From positions 1-17,984 of the forward strand of contig CAAGHA010000044.1 in the NCBI GenBank assembly GCA_900769555.1: 17,984 nt of DNA. The letters are read 5' to 3'. Of the stretch, positions 1 to 8,717 are shown piece after piece. The position numbers and the translations under genes were made by a program. Within the stretch, counting starts at the first letter, position 1. Every line of letters begins with the position of its first letter. The DNA is from Bacteroidales bacterium. Lineage in GTDB: Bacteria; Bacteroidota; Bacteroidia; Bacteroidales; Paludibacteraceae. The notes under the pieces were generated by a model. That model was not told the origin of the DNA and searched no databases. It saw only the letters and a list, made by a program, of their open reading frames with translations.

Positions 1-2
1 CT

Positions 3-3000
3 GTAAAAGTAGTAGAAGCAGGTACCAAAGAAGGACATACCTTCAAAGCATGGGACAAAGAGTTCCCTGTTACCATGCCGGCAGAAAACATCATAATTCA
101 TGCTATTTGGGAAGTTAATCAATACAGCATTACTTTCCTTGTAGACAATGTAGAGTACCAAAGTTATCGTTTTGACTTCGATTCATTGATTGTCTTGAAT
201 GAATACAAAGATCCAACCAAAGAGGGTTATACATTTAAAGGATGGGGAATAGATATTCCTAAACAAATGCCAGCTAAAAACTTAACATTAGAGGCTCAAT
301 GGGAAATCAATAAGTACAACATCACATGGGTTGTCGACCCTAACAATCCGGAAACAAATTATACAACAAAGAATATTAATTTCGGAACTACTATAAAAGA
401 GGAAGATGCACCAACTCGAGAAGGGTACACCTTTGTTAGATGGAAAGGAGTTCCTGAAACTATGCCAGCTCAAGATATAACCATAACAGCCGTTTGGGAA
501 ATCAATAGTTACAATTTATATTTCAATACAGACGGAGCATTGTATTTTAAACAAGTTTATGAGTACGATGCAACCATAGATTACAAATCAATTCCGAATC
601 CGATTAAAGAAGGATACCAATTCTTAGGCTGGGGAGAAAAGCCATCCAAGATGCCGGCAGAAGATGTAACCCTCGAAGCAAAATGGGCGATTAGCACACA
701 CGAACTTGTAATTATTACAGATAAAGAAAACCCATCAAGCAATGACACAATCTATTACAACTTTGGTACAAAGATTGAAGCCATTGAAACGCCGGAAAAA
801 GAGGGATACACATTCCTTGGGTGGGATATAAAAATTCCGGAAACCATGCCGAATAATTCGATTGTTATTACAGCACAATGGAGCATTAACAACTACACAT
901 TGACAACACTTATCAATTGCGTTCCCAAAACTTATACTTATACATTTGGCGACAGCATCACAATTGCAGATCCATTTGTTGAAGGATATGATTTTGTTAA
1001 ATGGACTCCGGAGATGCCAAAAGTTATGCCGGGACAAAGTCTATTGGTGATTGCCGATATCCAACCCAAACAATACAATTTCATCATCAATAACGATGAA
1101 AAATCCGACACCATCATCTACAACTTCAATGATGTGATAGCAGAAATTGAGACACCAGAGAAAGAGGGTCACACCTTTATGGGTTGGTCGGAGGAAATTC
1201 CGGAGACAATGCCGGCGAAAGATTTGACAATCGATGCGTTATGGAAAACCAATTTCTATAAAGTACATTACTTGTTGGACGGAGACACGTTATTGTCAAC
1301 CACTTGCAAATTTGGAGCAACAATCAACACTCCAAAAGCACCAACAAAGGTTGGATATACATTTGCCGATTGGTACAATGAAGACGGAGGAGTTGTTCCT
1401 TCGAGTATGCCTGCATACGACTTAACCTTTACAGCCGGTTGGGATGTAAATAGTTACTATTTTGTTGTAATAACCAATAACGACACGACATCACAAAAGT
1501 ATGAATACATGGAGAAGTTAGCAAAACCTGCTATCCCAACCAGAAGAGGATATACTTTTGCAGAATGGAATAAAGAAATTCCAAGCAATATGCCTGCATA
1601 CAACGATACAATTAAAGCATTTTGGGACATCAATTCATACAATGTCACTTGGATTGTTGATGAAGATTCAACAACCATTACATACGACTACCAAGAAGCA
1701 ATCAAAAAGGCAAAAGATCCGGAGAAGTTAGGATATACATTCATTGGTTGGGATCAATTCATTGCAGAGACGATGCCGGATAAAGATTTATTCTACACCG
1801 CAGAGTTTGATGTAAACAAATACCAATTCATCATCCATGTAGATAACAAAGAAGAGGTAGTTTCCTATCCATACAACAATGAAATTGCACTTCCTGAAGA
1901 TCCGACAAAAGAGGGACACTCATTTGTAGGATGGCTAGGAACAATTCCTACAAAGATGCCGGCTCACGATGTTGAAGTGTTTGCTCAATTTAGCACAGAT
2001 ACTTTCCGACTAAACATCAAGGCAGAAGATGATACCATTATCTATAACTATCCGTATGGTTCTAAAATACAGACCATCATTGCCCCAGCAATTACCGGAA
2101 AAGAATTTGATAGATGGAGTGAAGATTTTCCAAGCACTATGCCGGCTAAAGATATTACCATCGAAGCTTTATACAAGGAAAATTCATATCAATTAACAGT
2201 CATTACAGGCGAAGAAACTGTGGTTAAATACTACCAATATGGAGAAGAGGTTGAAAAGCCAACAGAACCTACCAAAGAGGGCTATACCTTTGTAGGCTGG
2301 GATGCAGAATATCCAACAGTGATGCCAAACAAAAATGTTGTTGTGACAGCACAGTGGAAAGCAAATGTATATGACTTTGTGGTAATTGTGGGAGAAGACA
2401 CAACCACTACCGCTTACACTTATAACGAAACAATAAAAAAACCTGCAACTCCTGAAAAAGAGGGTTACATCTTTGAAGGTTGGGATATAGAAATTCCTTA
2501 CTCTATGCCGGCAGAAAATGTTACCATCGAAGCAAAATTTGTAGTGGCAGAGTTTACCTTGACAACAATTGTTGAAAATATCAAGACAGAAGTAATCTAC
2601 GACTTTGGTCAAGAGATAAATACTCCTAAAAAACCAACTCGTAAAGGATACACCTTCAAGGGATGGAGTGTAGAGATACCAGAAACAATGCCTGCAAGAG
2701 ATATTGTTGCAGAAGCTAAATGGGAAGTGAATCAATACAACTTGATGGTGATTGTAGATGAAGACACTACAACAACCACATACGACTACAATTCTATTAT
2801 TGAGAAACCTGCAATTCCTGAAAAAGAGGGATACATATTTGTTGGTTGGAATACAGAGATACCTTACACAATGCCGGCAGAAGACGTTACCATCGAAGCA
2901 GAATTTGCTATTGATGAATTTAGATTCACAACCATTGTCGAGGGTGTTATCACAGAGGAGACTTACAAATTTGGTGAGGAGATAAAAGCGCCAAAAGAAC

Positions 3001-3638
3001 CTACTCGAGAAGGATACACATTTAATGGATGGAGCATAGAGATTCCGAAAACAATGCCAGCAAAAGATCTTGTTGTCGAGGCTGAGTGGGAAGTAAATCA
3101 ATACACTGTAACCTTCATAGCAGATAAAGATACCGTACAAACAGATAAGTACGACTTTGGAGCAAACGTAGAAGAGATAAGTATTGGAGATAAAGATGGG
3201 TACACATTTGTAGGTTGGGATGCGAAAGTTCCTTCTCAAATGCCGGCTGAAGACCTTACATTCCATGCCGTTTGGGAAGCAAAGAAATACAATTTTGTAT
3301 ACGAAATTGAAGGAGAAGTGTTCACTTACGAATACTCTTTCGGTGATACCATCAAGTTGCCGGATACCCCAACACGCACAGGTTACACATTCATAGGATG
3401 GAGCAAAGAGATCCCATCAATTATGGGAGACCGCAATATCGTTATAAACGCACAATGGAGAGTGAACAAATATGCTGTAACTCGTACCATAGAAGGTGTA
3501 ACAAAGACCGACTCTGTAGCATTTGGAGAACATTTGAACATTGAAACTCCTGTTAAACCAGGTTACGCATTTAAAGGTTGGAATATAGAAGTTCCAGAAA
3601 ATATGCCTGCCAAAAATCTTAAGATAGAGGCTAAATTT
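3..3638 (+). repeat. Array of 19 complete plus one partial InlB-B repeats
   Basis: Each unit is about 180-195 bases. The anchors GY/H-(T)-F-x-G-W and P-x-x-M-P recur at every unit. Repeats 7 (about 66 residues, with an extra NEDGGV-type insertion) and 2-4 are the most irregular; repeats 12-16 are the most regular at exactly 61 residues. Most repeats differ by many substitutions, so the array is old rather than freshly expanded. Confidence 0.85.
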
Positions 3639-3836
3639 GAACCAATTGGCAAATTGATGACATGGACCGAAGATGAAAAATTGTTTGTAACCGGATTAGC
3701 AGAAGATGTAGAAATATTTATCTTCGATTGGACCGGAAAAGTACTTTACAATGGTAAAGAGAGAGAGTTTGAATTACCAACCGGAGTATATATTATTCAA
3801 GCAAATGAAGAATATAAAAAAGCAGTTGTTCAATAA
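3..3836 (+). CDS. Giant InlB-B-repeat surface protein, 5'-truncated by the window edge
   Basis: The reading frame is open from the first complete codon at base 3, so the true start lies upstream; the ATG at 75 is inside a repeat and is not the start. The visible 1277 residues are one partial and 19 complete repeats of about 60-66 residues (3-3638). The repeat consensus is GYTFxGWxxEIPxTMPAxDxTxEAxW, followed by a short polar beta strand such as EVNQY and by a (Y)xFG or YDY motif. This is the Listeria-Bacteroides InlB B-repeat (Pfam Flg_new type), a small beta-grasp-like fold common in secreted adhesins. The last 65 residues (3639-3833) match the style of a T9SS type A sorting tail: IFIFDWTGKVLYNG, then LPTGVYIIQ, ending KKAVVQ. 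Export to the cell surface through T9SS is therefore likely, but the signal peptide is out of view. No enzymatic domain is visible. Adhesion or a surface spacer role is inference. The next gene is 83 bases downstream and may be co-transcribed. Confidence 0.85.
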   Translation, partial: VKVVEAGTKEGHTFKAWDKEFPVTMPAENIIIHAIWEVNQYSITFLVDNVEYQSYRFDFDSLIVLNEYKDPTKEGYTFKGWGIDIPKQMPAKNLTLEAQWEINKYNITWVVDPNNPETNYTTKNINFGTTIKEEDAPTREGYTFVRWKGVPETMPAQDITITAVWEINSYNLYFNTDGALYFKQVYEYDATIDYKSIPNPIKEGYQFLGWGEKPSKMPAEDVTLEAKWAISTHELVIITDKENPSSNDTIYYNFGTKIEAIETPEKEGYTFLGWDIKIPETMPNNSIVITAQWSINNYTLTTLINCVPKTYTYTFGDSITIADPFVEGYDFVKWTPEMPKVMPGQSLLVIADIQPKQYNFIINNDEKSDTIIYNFNDVIAEIETPEKEGHTFMGWSEEIPETMPAKDLTIDALWKTNFYKVHYLLDGDTLLSTTCKFGATINTPKAPTKVGYTFADWYNEDGGVVPSSMPAYDLTFTAGWDVNSYYFVVITNNDTTSQKYEYMEKLAKPAIPTRRGYTFAEWNKEIPSNMPAYNDTIKAFWDINSYNVTWIVDEDSTTITYDYQEAIKKAKDPEKLGYTFIGWDQFIAETMPDKDLFYTAEFDVNKYQFIIHVDNKEEVVSYPYNNEIALPEDPTKEGHSFVGWLGTIPTKMPAHDVEVFAQFSTDTFRLNIKAEDDTIIYNYPYGSKIQTIIAPAITGKEFDRWSEDFPSTMPAKDITIEALYKENSYQLTVITGEETVVKYYQYGEEVEKPTEPTKEGYTFVGWDAEYPTVMPNKNVVVTAQWKANVYDFVVIVGEDTTTTAYTYNETIKKPATPEKEGYIFEGWDIEIPYSMPAENVTIEAKFVVAEFTLTTIVENIKTEVIYDFGQEINTPKKPTRKGYTFKGWSVEIPETMPARDIVAEAKWEVNQYNLMVIVDEDTTTTTYDYNSIIEKPAIPEKEGYIFVGWNTEIPYTMPAEDVTIEAEFAIDEFRFTTIVEGVITEETYKFGEEIKAPKEPTREGYTFNGWSIEIPKTMPAKDLVVEAEWEVNQYTVTFIADKDTVQTDKYDFGANVEEISIGDKDGYTFVGWDAKVPSQMPAEDLTFHAVWEAKKYNFVYEIEGEVFTYEYSFGDTIKLPDTPTRTGYTFIGWSKEIPSIMGDRNIVINAQWRVNKYAVTRTIEGVTKTDSVAFGEHLNIETPVKPGYAFKGWNIEVPENMPAKNLKIEAKFEPIGKLMTWTEDEKLFVTGLAEDVEIFIFDWTGKVLYNGKEREFELPTGVYIIQANEEYKKAVVQ
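2358..3089 (+). repeat. Two tandem 366-bp double-repeat units inside the InlB-B array
   Basis: Bases 2358-2723 and 2724-3089 are each exactly two 61-residue repeats. By eye, the first repeats of the pair share 42 of 61 residues and the second repeats 38 of 61, higher than comparisons with most other repeats. Shared hallmarks are EDTTTT, EIPY(S/T)MPAE and VTIEA in the first repeat, and TTIVE, EIP(E/K)TMPA in the second. The unit of duplication was therefore a repeat pair. Confidence 0.7.
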
Positions 3837-3848
3837 TCCATAACAGAA

Positions 3849-3886
3849 GATTTTAAGTGGTCGGATTATCTGACCCACTTAAAATC
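3849..3886. other. Strong intergenic hairpin between the two giant repeat genes
   Basis: GATTTTAAGTGG and CCACTTAAAATC form a perfect 12-bp outer stem. TCGGA and TCTGA extend it by five pairs (one G-U) with one bulged C and a 3-base loop. No T-run follows in either direction, so it is not a textbook terminator. It could be a leaky terminator or an mRNA-stabilising or processing element between two genes of one transcript. No TAnnTTTG promoter is visible between it and the next start codon. Confidence 0.6.
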
Positions 3887-3919
3887 AGATTCATTAATCG
3901 AAAATTAAAAAGAAAAGAT

Positions 3920-6900
3920 ATGACAAAACGTCTGATATTAATTCCAATAATCTATGCTATTTCAATGTTGCAAATAGCATTTGCACAAGATGTTTTCCAA
4001 TTAACAAATGCAGGATTTGAAGAGTGGGAAAATGGTTCGACGTCAAAACCAGTTGCATGGAATACGTATGAAACTGCTCAAGGAAGCTTGGCAGGAACAG
4101 CAAGCAATAAGAATCAATGCAAAAAATCAACAGATGTTCGACCTGGGTCAAAGGGGGCATTTTCGGTCTATGCAATAAGCCGTTCCATATTAGGAATACC
4201 TGCAAATGGAATCATCACGTCAGGAGTTATTAACGCAGGAGCAATGAGTGCAGATAATCCCCAAAACAACAATCAAACAGTTGCAGGAGATAGTGACAAA
4301 AGTATGAAATTTACCGGTCGCCCTGACTCTGTAGTCGCATGGATAAAAGCCAAGCCTAAAGACTCCGGACAAAGCGGACGATTCTATATTATTCTGCATG
4401 ACAATAGTAATTTCCAAGATCCTGTAAATAACAATAGTGATTGGAACAAAGTTAGTGCCGTTGCGGGAGTTAACCCACCTGCGAACTCAAATTGGGTTCG
4501 TTATGCATGTCCTTTCTATTACAAAGGAGAGACACACAATATAGCAGGAGGAAATCGCACTCCAGGACTCGAACTAACAGGCGATGAAAGACCTTATTAC
4601 GTATTGGCAACCATCTCTACCAACTATCATGCAGGTAAAGGTTCTGCCGGAGATGAAATATATGTGGATGACATTGAAATGATTTACAACTCTCAGTTGA
4701 CATCCGTTGCGATAAACGGAACAAACTTTAATGAATTTTCAAAAGATGTTTATGCATACAATGTTGCCGGTAAATACACCAAAGGTGCTGTAACCTATAA
4801 AAGTAACGGTCGTTATGCAACCATTGAAGAGTCATACAATGAAACGAACAAAACATTAACCCTAACAGTAAAAGGAGATAACTACTCAGCAGATAACACC
4901 AATAAACACGTCTATACGTTCACATTTAGTTGTGATGCTAAATTAAACAACTTTAAAATTGATGGTAACCAGTTGACCGACTTTTCATCAGACAAGTTCG
5001 ATTATACCATTAATAGAGTATATGAAAATGTAAAATCAAAAATCAGTTACGAGGCAAGCAGTTGCGCTAGAGTTACTGAAACATGGGATGAAGAAAATAA
5101 CAAACTTTCTATAACCGTTGCAGGAGATGACACAAAGGTTTACACTTTCCAATTCCATGCGCCTTACGGTTCTCAATTGAAAACATTTACGATTGCCGGT
5201 AAATCTATCAACGGATTTGCTGCTGATAAATATGATTATAGCGTTGCAAATACCTATAATGCAGATAAAATAAAATATAGTGCAGATGAAGGAGCTACAA
5301 TCGAAGAAAAATTCAACTCTGAAACACTAACGTTAACAATTACAGTCAAAGGTGGAGACTTTGCAGAAAATACAAGCAACACACACACCTACACCATCCA
5401 ATTTGCACCTTACGGCTCTGTATTGACGGAGTTGAAAATTGATGGTGCAAGTGTTAAAAATTTCGCTTCTTCCACCCCATTATACACGACTGCCAAAGTT
5501 TACAAAGAAGGAACTACAAAAATTACCTACGAAGCAAGCGCAGAAGCATTTGTAAGTGAAAGTTTTGACGAAAAAACATTGGTTTATACAATCGTAGTAA
5601 AGGGAGGAGATTTTGCAGAAAATGCAAGTAATACACACACCTACACCATCCAATTCCATGCACCTTATGGCTCTCAATTAAAGTCGCTTACCATCGAAGG
5701 GAAAGCTGTTGATGGATTCTCCCCTACACAATACGCATACAACATCAACAAAACATACGATAAAGATCAGTTAGCATTTACTGTCGATGAAGAAGCAACG
5801 TACGAAACTAGTTTCAACAAGAATACTCTTGAGCTAACAATCATTGTGAAGGGTGGAGATATAGATGTAAATGCAAGCAATACGCACAAGTATATAATTC
5901 AATACCATGCTCCGTACGAGGCAAAATTAACACAATTAAACATCGATGGAGAAAAGATTTCAGGATTCAATCAATCAACATTTGCCTACAATTCTGCGAA
6001 GGTATATAAAGAGGGAACAACAAAAGTTACCTACACTGCAAGTGATGAAGCAACCGTAACTGAAAGTTTTGATGCAAAAACCTTGGTTTACACATTGGTT
6101 GTGAAAGGAGGAAACATTGCAGAAAATCCTGATAATACAAACACTTACACTATCCAATTCCATGCGCCTTATGGCTCACAATTGAAATCGATTTCTATAG
6201 CAGGAAAAGCAATCGACGGATTCTCACCACGCACGTATGAATATACCGTTGCCAATAGCTACAAAGAATCTCAATTTGAGTGTGAAGCAGACGAAGAAGC
6301 AAAAGTAGAGAAGAAATTTAACGAAGAGACGTATAAATTAACTGTGACAGTTAAAGGTGGAGACATCGCAGACAATCCAACAAACGTTAACACCTACATT
6401 ATTCAATACCATGCTCCGTACGAATCTTTCTTGACCGATTTAAGCATAAATGGAGAGACAATAAGTGAATTCTCATCTACAAAATATAATTATTCTGTAC
6501 AATACGTTTACGCCGAAGGGTTAGTAAGCTATAAAAAGAGTGTAGATGCTGTGGTAGAGGAAAACTACAATGCAGAAAATCAAACCTATACAATCATAGT
6601 AAAAGGAGGGGATTTTGCAGAAAACACAACAAATATCCACACATATACAATTAATTTCCACGATTCATACGGTTCTCAATTGAAGAGTCTAACAGTCAAT
6701 CTTAACAGTGTAGCAAATTTTGCAGCAGACAAATACGAATACATTGTAGAAAATTACTATGAGGATGGAAAAGTAAAATATACATTGGACGATACAGAGG
6801 CATCTGCTACAGAAAGATTTGATGCAACAACTAATAAATTGGAAATTGTTGTAAAGGGTGGTGATTACGAATTTAACAATAGTAATACACACACCTACAC

Positions 6901-8419
6901 ACTACAATTCTGGGCAAAATCTTTATTAACCAATATTTCGTACAACGGAAACACTGTTCCGGCATTCCGCCAAGACAAGTATGAATATCGTTTGACTGAG
7001 TATGCCTTCGAAGAGGAAAAAATCACGTACACAGTTGCAGAAGGAGCTACTGCAAATACCAAATACGATGCAGAAAACAATACTCTTGAAATTGAAGTGT
7101 TAGGAAGTGATATAGACCGATTCCCTAAAAACAAACATACTTATAAAGTAGTTTTCCGTCAACCATCCGGCTCTTACCTAACATCAATACGGGTAAACGA
7201 AACTGAATTAGAAAGTTTCAACAAAACAACTTTCAACTACTTGATAAAAGAGAATTACAAAAGTGGTATGATTGAGTACACGCAAGATGAAAATGCCAGT
7301 GTTTCGACAAATTTCAAAGAAGAAACAAACCAATATGTGATTGTCGTAAAAGGTGACGATTATGATAGTAATCCAACCAACACGCACACTTATACACTTC
7401 AATTCTATGCACCATCGACGCTAAGTAGCATTAGAGTGAACAACGTAAACATTGCTGGATTCGCAGAGGATAAGTATGAATATGTATTGAATAACATTGT
7501 TTACAAAAATGCAAATATTATTATCAAAGAAGCAGATAATGCAACTGTAGAAAAAAGATTTGATGAAAAAACAAATGTATTAACCATAATTGTAAAAGGT
7601 AGTGATATTGCAACATACCAAGAAAATTTCAAAGTTTACAAAATTCAATTCAGTAAACCATTGGAATCACAATTAACCAATTTAAAGATAAACGGAACAA
7701 CTATTGAAGGCTTTGACAGAAACACCTTTGATTACGTTTCAAAAGAGTTCTATCAAGAGGGAATTGTAACATACGTTGCCGATAGTGCTGCAACTGTTAA
7801 AGCAACATTTGACAAAGAAAACTATCGTTTAACATTGGTTGTAAAAGGTGGCGATTATGAGAAAAACAAATCAAACATACACACTTATACCATCAGTTTT
7901 GAGGATCCAACCTATTATGGCTCTCAATTAACAACTCTAACTGCAAATGGAGTGGAAATGGAGGGATTTGCAAAAGATGTTTACGAATATGTCATTGATG
8001 GTTCTTATTCGGATGTTAAAGTAGATTACGTGGGAGATGAACTAAGCACCGTTTCTGCAAAATTTGATGTAGAGAAGAATGCTTTGATAATAATCGTAGA
8101 AGGTGGTAACATCAAAAAAGACCCTTCCAACGTTAATACCTACACTATAAACTTCACATCAACATTCAATTTTGAGGCGTTAGTAACTTCATTGAAGATT
8201 AATGGAGTTGAAGCGGAATCATTTAATCCAAATCGTTTCAACTGCACAATTGCGGAAGATTACTCAACTTCAGATGTTACCATTGAGGTAAGCAAAGAGG
8301 CAAATTATTGTGCCGATTACAATCAGACAACAAGAGAGCTTACTATCGTTGTATGGGCAGGTGATTTTGAGAAGAACAATAAAAACTTTACCACCTACAA
8401 AGTGACTTTCAAGAAGTAA
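3920..8419 (+). CDS. Secreted PCMD-domain protein with 15 cadherin-like beta-sandwich repeats
   Basis: The start at 3920 is chosen because it gives a clean signal peptide (MTKRLILIPIIYAISMLQ, cleavage likely after AFA before QDVF); the longer frame from a GTG at 3857 would bury it and overlap the hairpin. The product is 1499 residues. Residues about 25-257 resemble the putative carbohydrate metabolism domain PCMD: an opening FEEWENG, a FTGRPDSVVAWIKAKP core and a closing GDEIYVDDIEMIY (near 245-256). From residue 258 to the end run 15 repeats of about 80-85 residues, built as SQLxSLxIxGxxIxGF, Y-x-Y, a FDxxTxxLTIxVKGGD strand and N-T-H-T-Y-T-I-Q-F. They look like the cadherin-like beta-sandwich family (PF12733-like; inference). 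No T9SS tail or lipobox is seen, so how it stays at the surface, if it does, is unclear. It lies 83 bases after the InlB-B gene. A glycan-binding or adhesin role is plausible but unproven. Confidence 0.85.
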   Translation: MTKRLILIPIIYAISMLQIAFAQDVFQLTNAGFEEWENGSTSKPVAWNTYETAQGSLAGTASNKNQCKKSTDVRPGSKGAFSVYAISRSILGIPANGIITSGVINAGAMSADNPQNNNQTVAGDSDKSMKFTGRPDSVVAWIKAKPKDSGQSGRFYIILHDNSNFQDPVNNNSDWNKVSAVAGVNPPANSNWVRYACPFYYKGETHNIAGGNRTPGLELTGDERPYYVLATISTNYHAGKGSAGDEIYVDDIEMIYNSQLTSVAINGTNFNEFSKDVYAYNVAGKYTKGAVTYKSNGRYATIEESYNETNKTLTLTVKGDNYSADNTNKHVYTFTFSCDAKLNNFKIDGNQLTDFSSDKFDYTINRVYENVKSKISYEASSCARVTETWDEENNKLSITVAGDDTKVYTFQFHAPYGSQLKTFTIAGKSINGFAADKYDYSVANTYNADKIKYSADEGATIEEKFNSETLTLTITVKGGDFAENTSNTHTYTIQFAPYGSVLTELKIDGASVKNFASSTPLYTTAKVYKEGTTKITYEASAEAFVSESFDEKTLVYTIVVKGGDFAENASNTHTYTIQFHAPYGSQLKSLTIEGKAVDGFSPTQYAYNINKTYDKDQLAFTVDEEATYETSFNKNTLELTIIVKGGDIDVNASNTHKYIIQYHAPYEAKLTQLNIDGEKISGFNQSTFAYNSAKVYKEGTTKVTYTASDEATVTESFDAKTLVYTLVVKGGNIAENPDNTNTYTIQFHAPYGSQLKSISIAGKAIDGFSPRTYEYTVANSYKESQFECEADEEAKVEKKFNEETYKLTVTVKGGDIADNPTNVNTYIIQYHAPYESFLTDLSINGETISEFSSTKYNYSVQYVYAEGLVSYKKSVDAVVEENYNAENQTYTIIVKGGDFAENTTNIHTYTINFHDSYGSQLKSLTVNLNSVANFAADKYEYIVENYYEDGKVKYTLDDTEASATERFDATTNKLEIVVKGGDYEFNNSNTHTYTLQFWAKSLLTNISYNGNTVPAFRQDKYEYRLTEYAFEEEKITYTVAEGATANTKYDAENNTLEIEVLGSDIDRFPKNKHTYKVVFRQPSGSYLTSIRVNETELESFNKTTFNYLIKENYKSGMIEYTQDENASVSTNFKEETNQYVIVVKGDDYDSNPTNTHTYTLQFYAPSTLSSIRVNNVNIAGFAEDKYEYVLNNIVYKNANIIIKEADNATVEKRFDEKTNVLTIIVKGSDIATYQENFKVYKIQFSKPLESQLTNLKINGTTIEGFDRNTFDYVSKEFYQEGIVTYVADSAATVKATFDKENYRLTLVVKGGDYEKNKSNIHTYTISFEDPTYYGSQLTTLTANGVEMEGFAKDVYEYVIDGSYSDVKVDYVGDELSTVSAKFDVEKNALIIIVEGGNIKKDPSNVNTYTINFTSTFNFEALVTSLKINGVEAESFNPNRFNCTIAEDYSTSDVTIEVSKEANYCADYNQTTRELTIVVWAGDFEKNNKNFTTYKVTFKK
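4691..8416 (+). repeat. Array of 15 cadherin-like repeats
   Basis: The repeats run from NSQLTSVAING to the final TTYKVTFKK, which abuts the stop codon. Boundaries are marked by HAPYG or HAPYE followed by S-x-L in the central units. The boundary DNA (for example near 5385-5425, 5635-5680 and 6145-6185) is much more alike than the rest of the repeats, which would favour recombination there. Confidence 0.8.
5417..6424 (+). repeat. Two tandem 504-bp double-repeat units inside the cadherin-like array
   Basis: Bases 5417-5920 hold repeats 4 and 5, and 5921-6424 hold repeats 6 and 7. Both units are exactly 504 bases (85 plus 83 residues). Repeats 4 and 6 share AKVYKEGTTK, ESFD and KTLVYT; repeats 5 and 7 share SQLKS, DGFSP and IIQYHAPYE. 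The pairwise match between units is about two-thirds by eye, so a two-repeat unit was duplicated. Confidence 0.75.
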
Positions 8420-8440
8420 GAATAAACATTGTTCAAGATA

Positions 8441-8484
8441 AAAAATGAGGAGTTTGAGCGAAAAAGCGAAGATTCCTCATTTTT
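8441..8484 (+). terminator. Rho-independent terminator after the PCMD repeat gene
   Basis: AAAAATGAGGA (8441-8451) pairs perfectly with TCCTCATTTTT (8474-8484), with a few further G-U and A-U pairs inside. The right arm runs into TTTTTGTTTT. It lies 22 bases after the stop codon at 8419. The A-rich left side means it may also work in the reverse direction. Confidence 0.8.
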
Positions 8485-8655
8485 GTTTTATAACAAAAGA
8501 AAAGTAAGTTATACAAAAACAAAGTATCAGAAAAAAAATCACATAACACACAATACAAAGAGGCAGAAATCAGTACTACTAAAAAATTCAGATTCGGTAT
8601 CAAAAATCATTAGAGTGTCAATAAAAGACAGAAGAATCCATTTTTTTACCAAGTA

Positions 8656-8689
8656 TTGATTAAATGTTTATACAAAATGTATAACTTTG
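8656..8689 (+). promoter_or_regulatory. Bacteroidota-type promoter of glnS
   Basis: TAACTTTG at 8682-8689 matches the -7 consensus TAnnTTTG. A TTG at 8656-8658 could be the -33 element, but the 23-base spacing is longer than the usual 19-21. The predicted leader is only about 20-25 bases and A-rich. Confidence 0.55.
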
Positions 8690-8717
8690 TAGAATATAAA
8701 ATAAATGAGAAAAAATC

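Noticed and set aside
75..77. ATG at 75 as the start of the InlB-B repeat gene
   Set aside because: The frame is open back to base 3 and encodes the first half of another repeat (GHTFKAW), so the ATG is internal.
2193..3266. 357-codon minus-strand frame opposite the InlB-B repeats
   Set aside because: It is a shadow of the repeat array: Cys/Phe-rich periodic sequence mirroring the plus-strand repeats.
3857..3919. GTG at 3857 as the start of the PCMD-repeat gene
   Set aside because: It lies inside the intergenic hairpin and adds 21 residues before a clean signal peptide that begins at 3920.
75..8419. CRISPR or tandem-repeat interpretation of the periodic DNA
   Set aside because: The periodicity is in protein-coding repeats of about 183 and 250 bases with diverged DNA, not short identical repeats with spacers.
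8429..8659. 76-codon plus-strand frame between the PCMD-repeat gene and glnS
   Set aside because: It spans the terminator, starts at a non-ATG codon, is low-complexity Lys/Ser-rich and has no recognisable motif.
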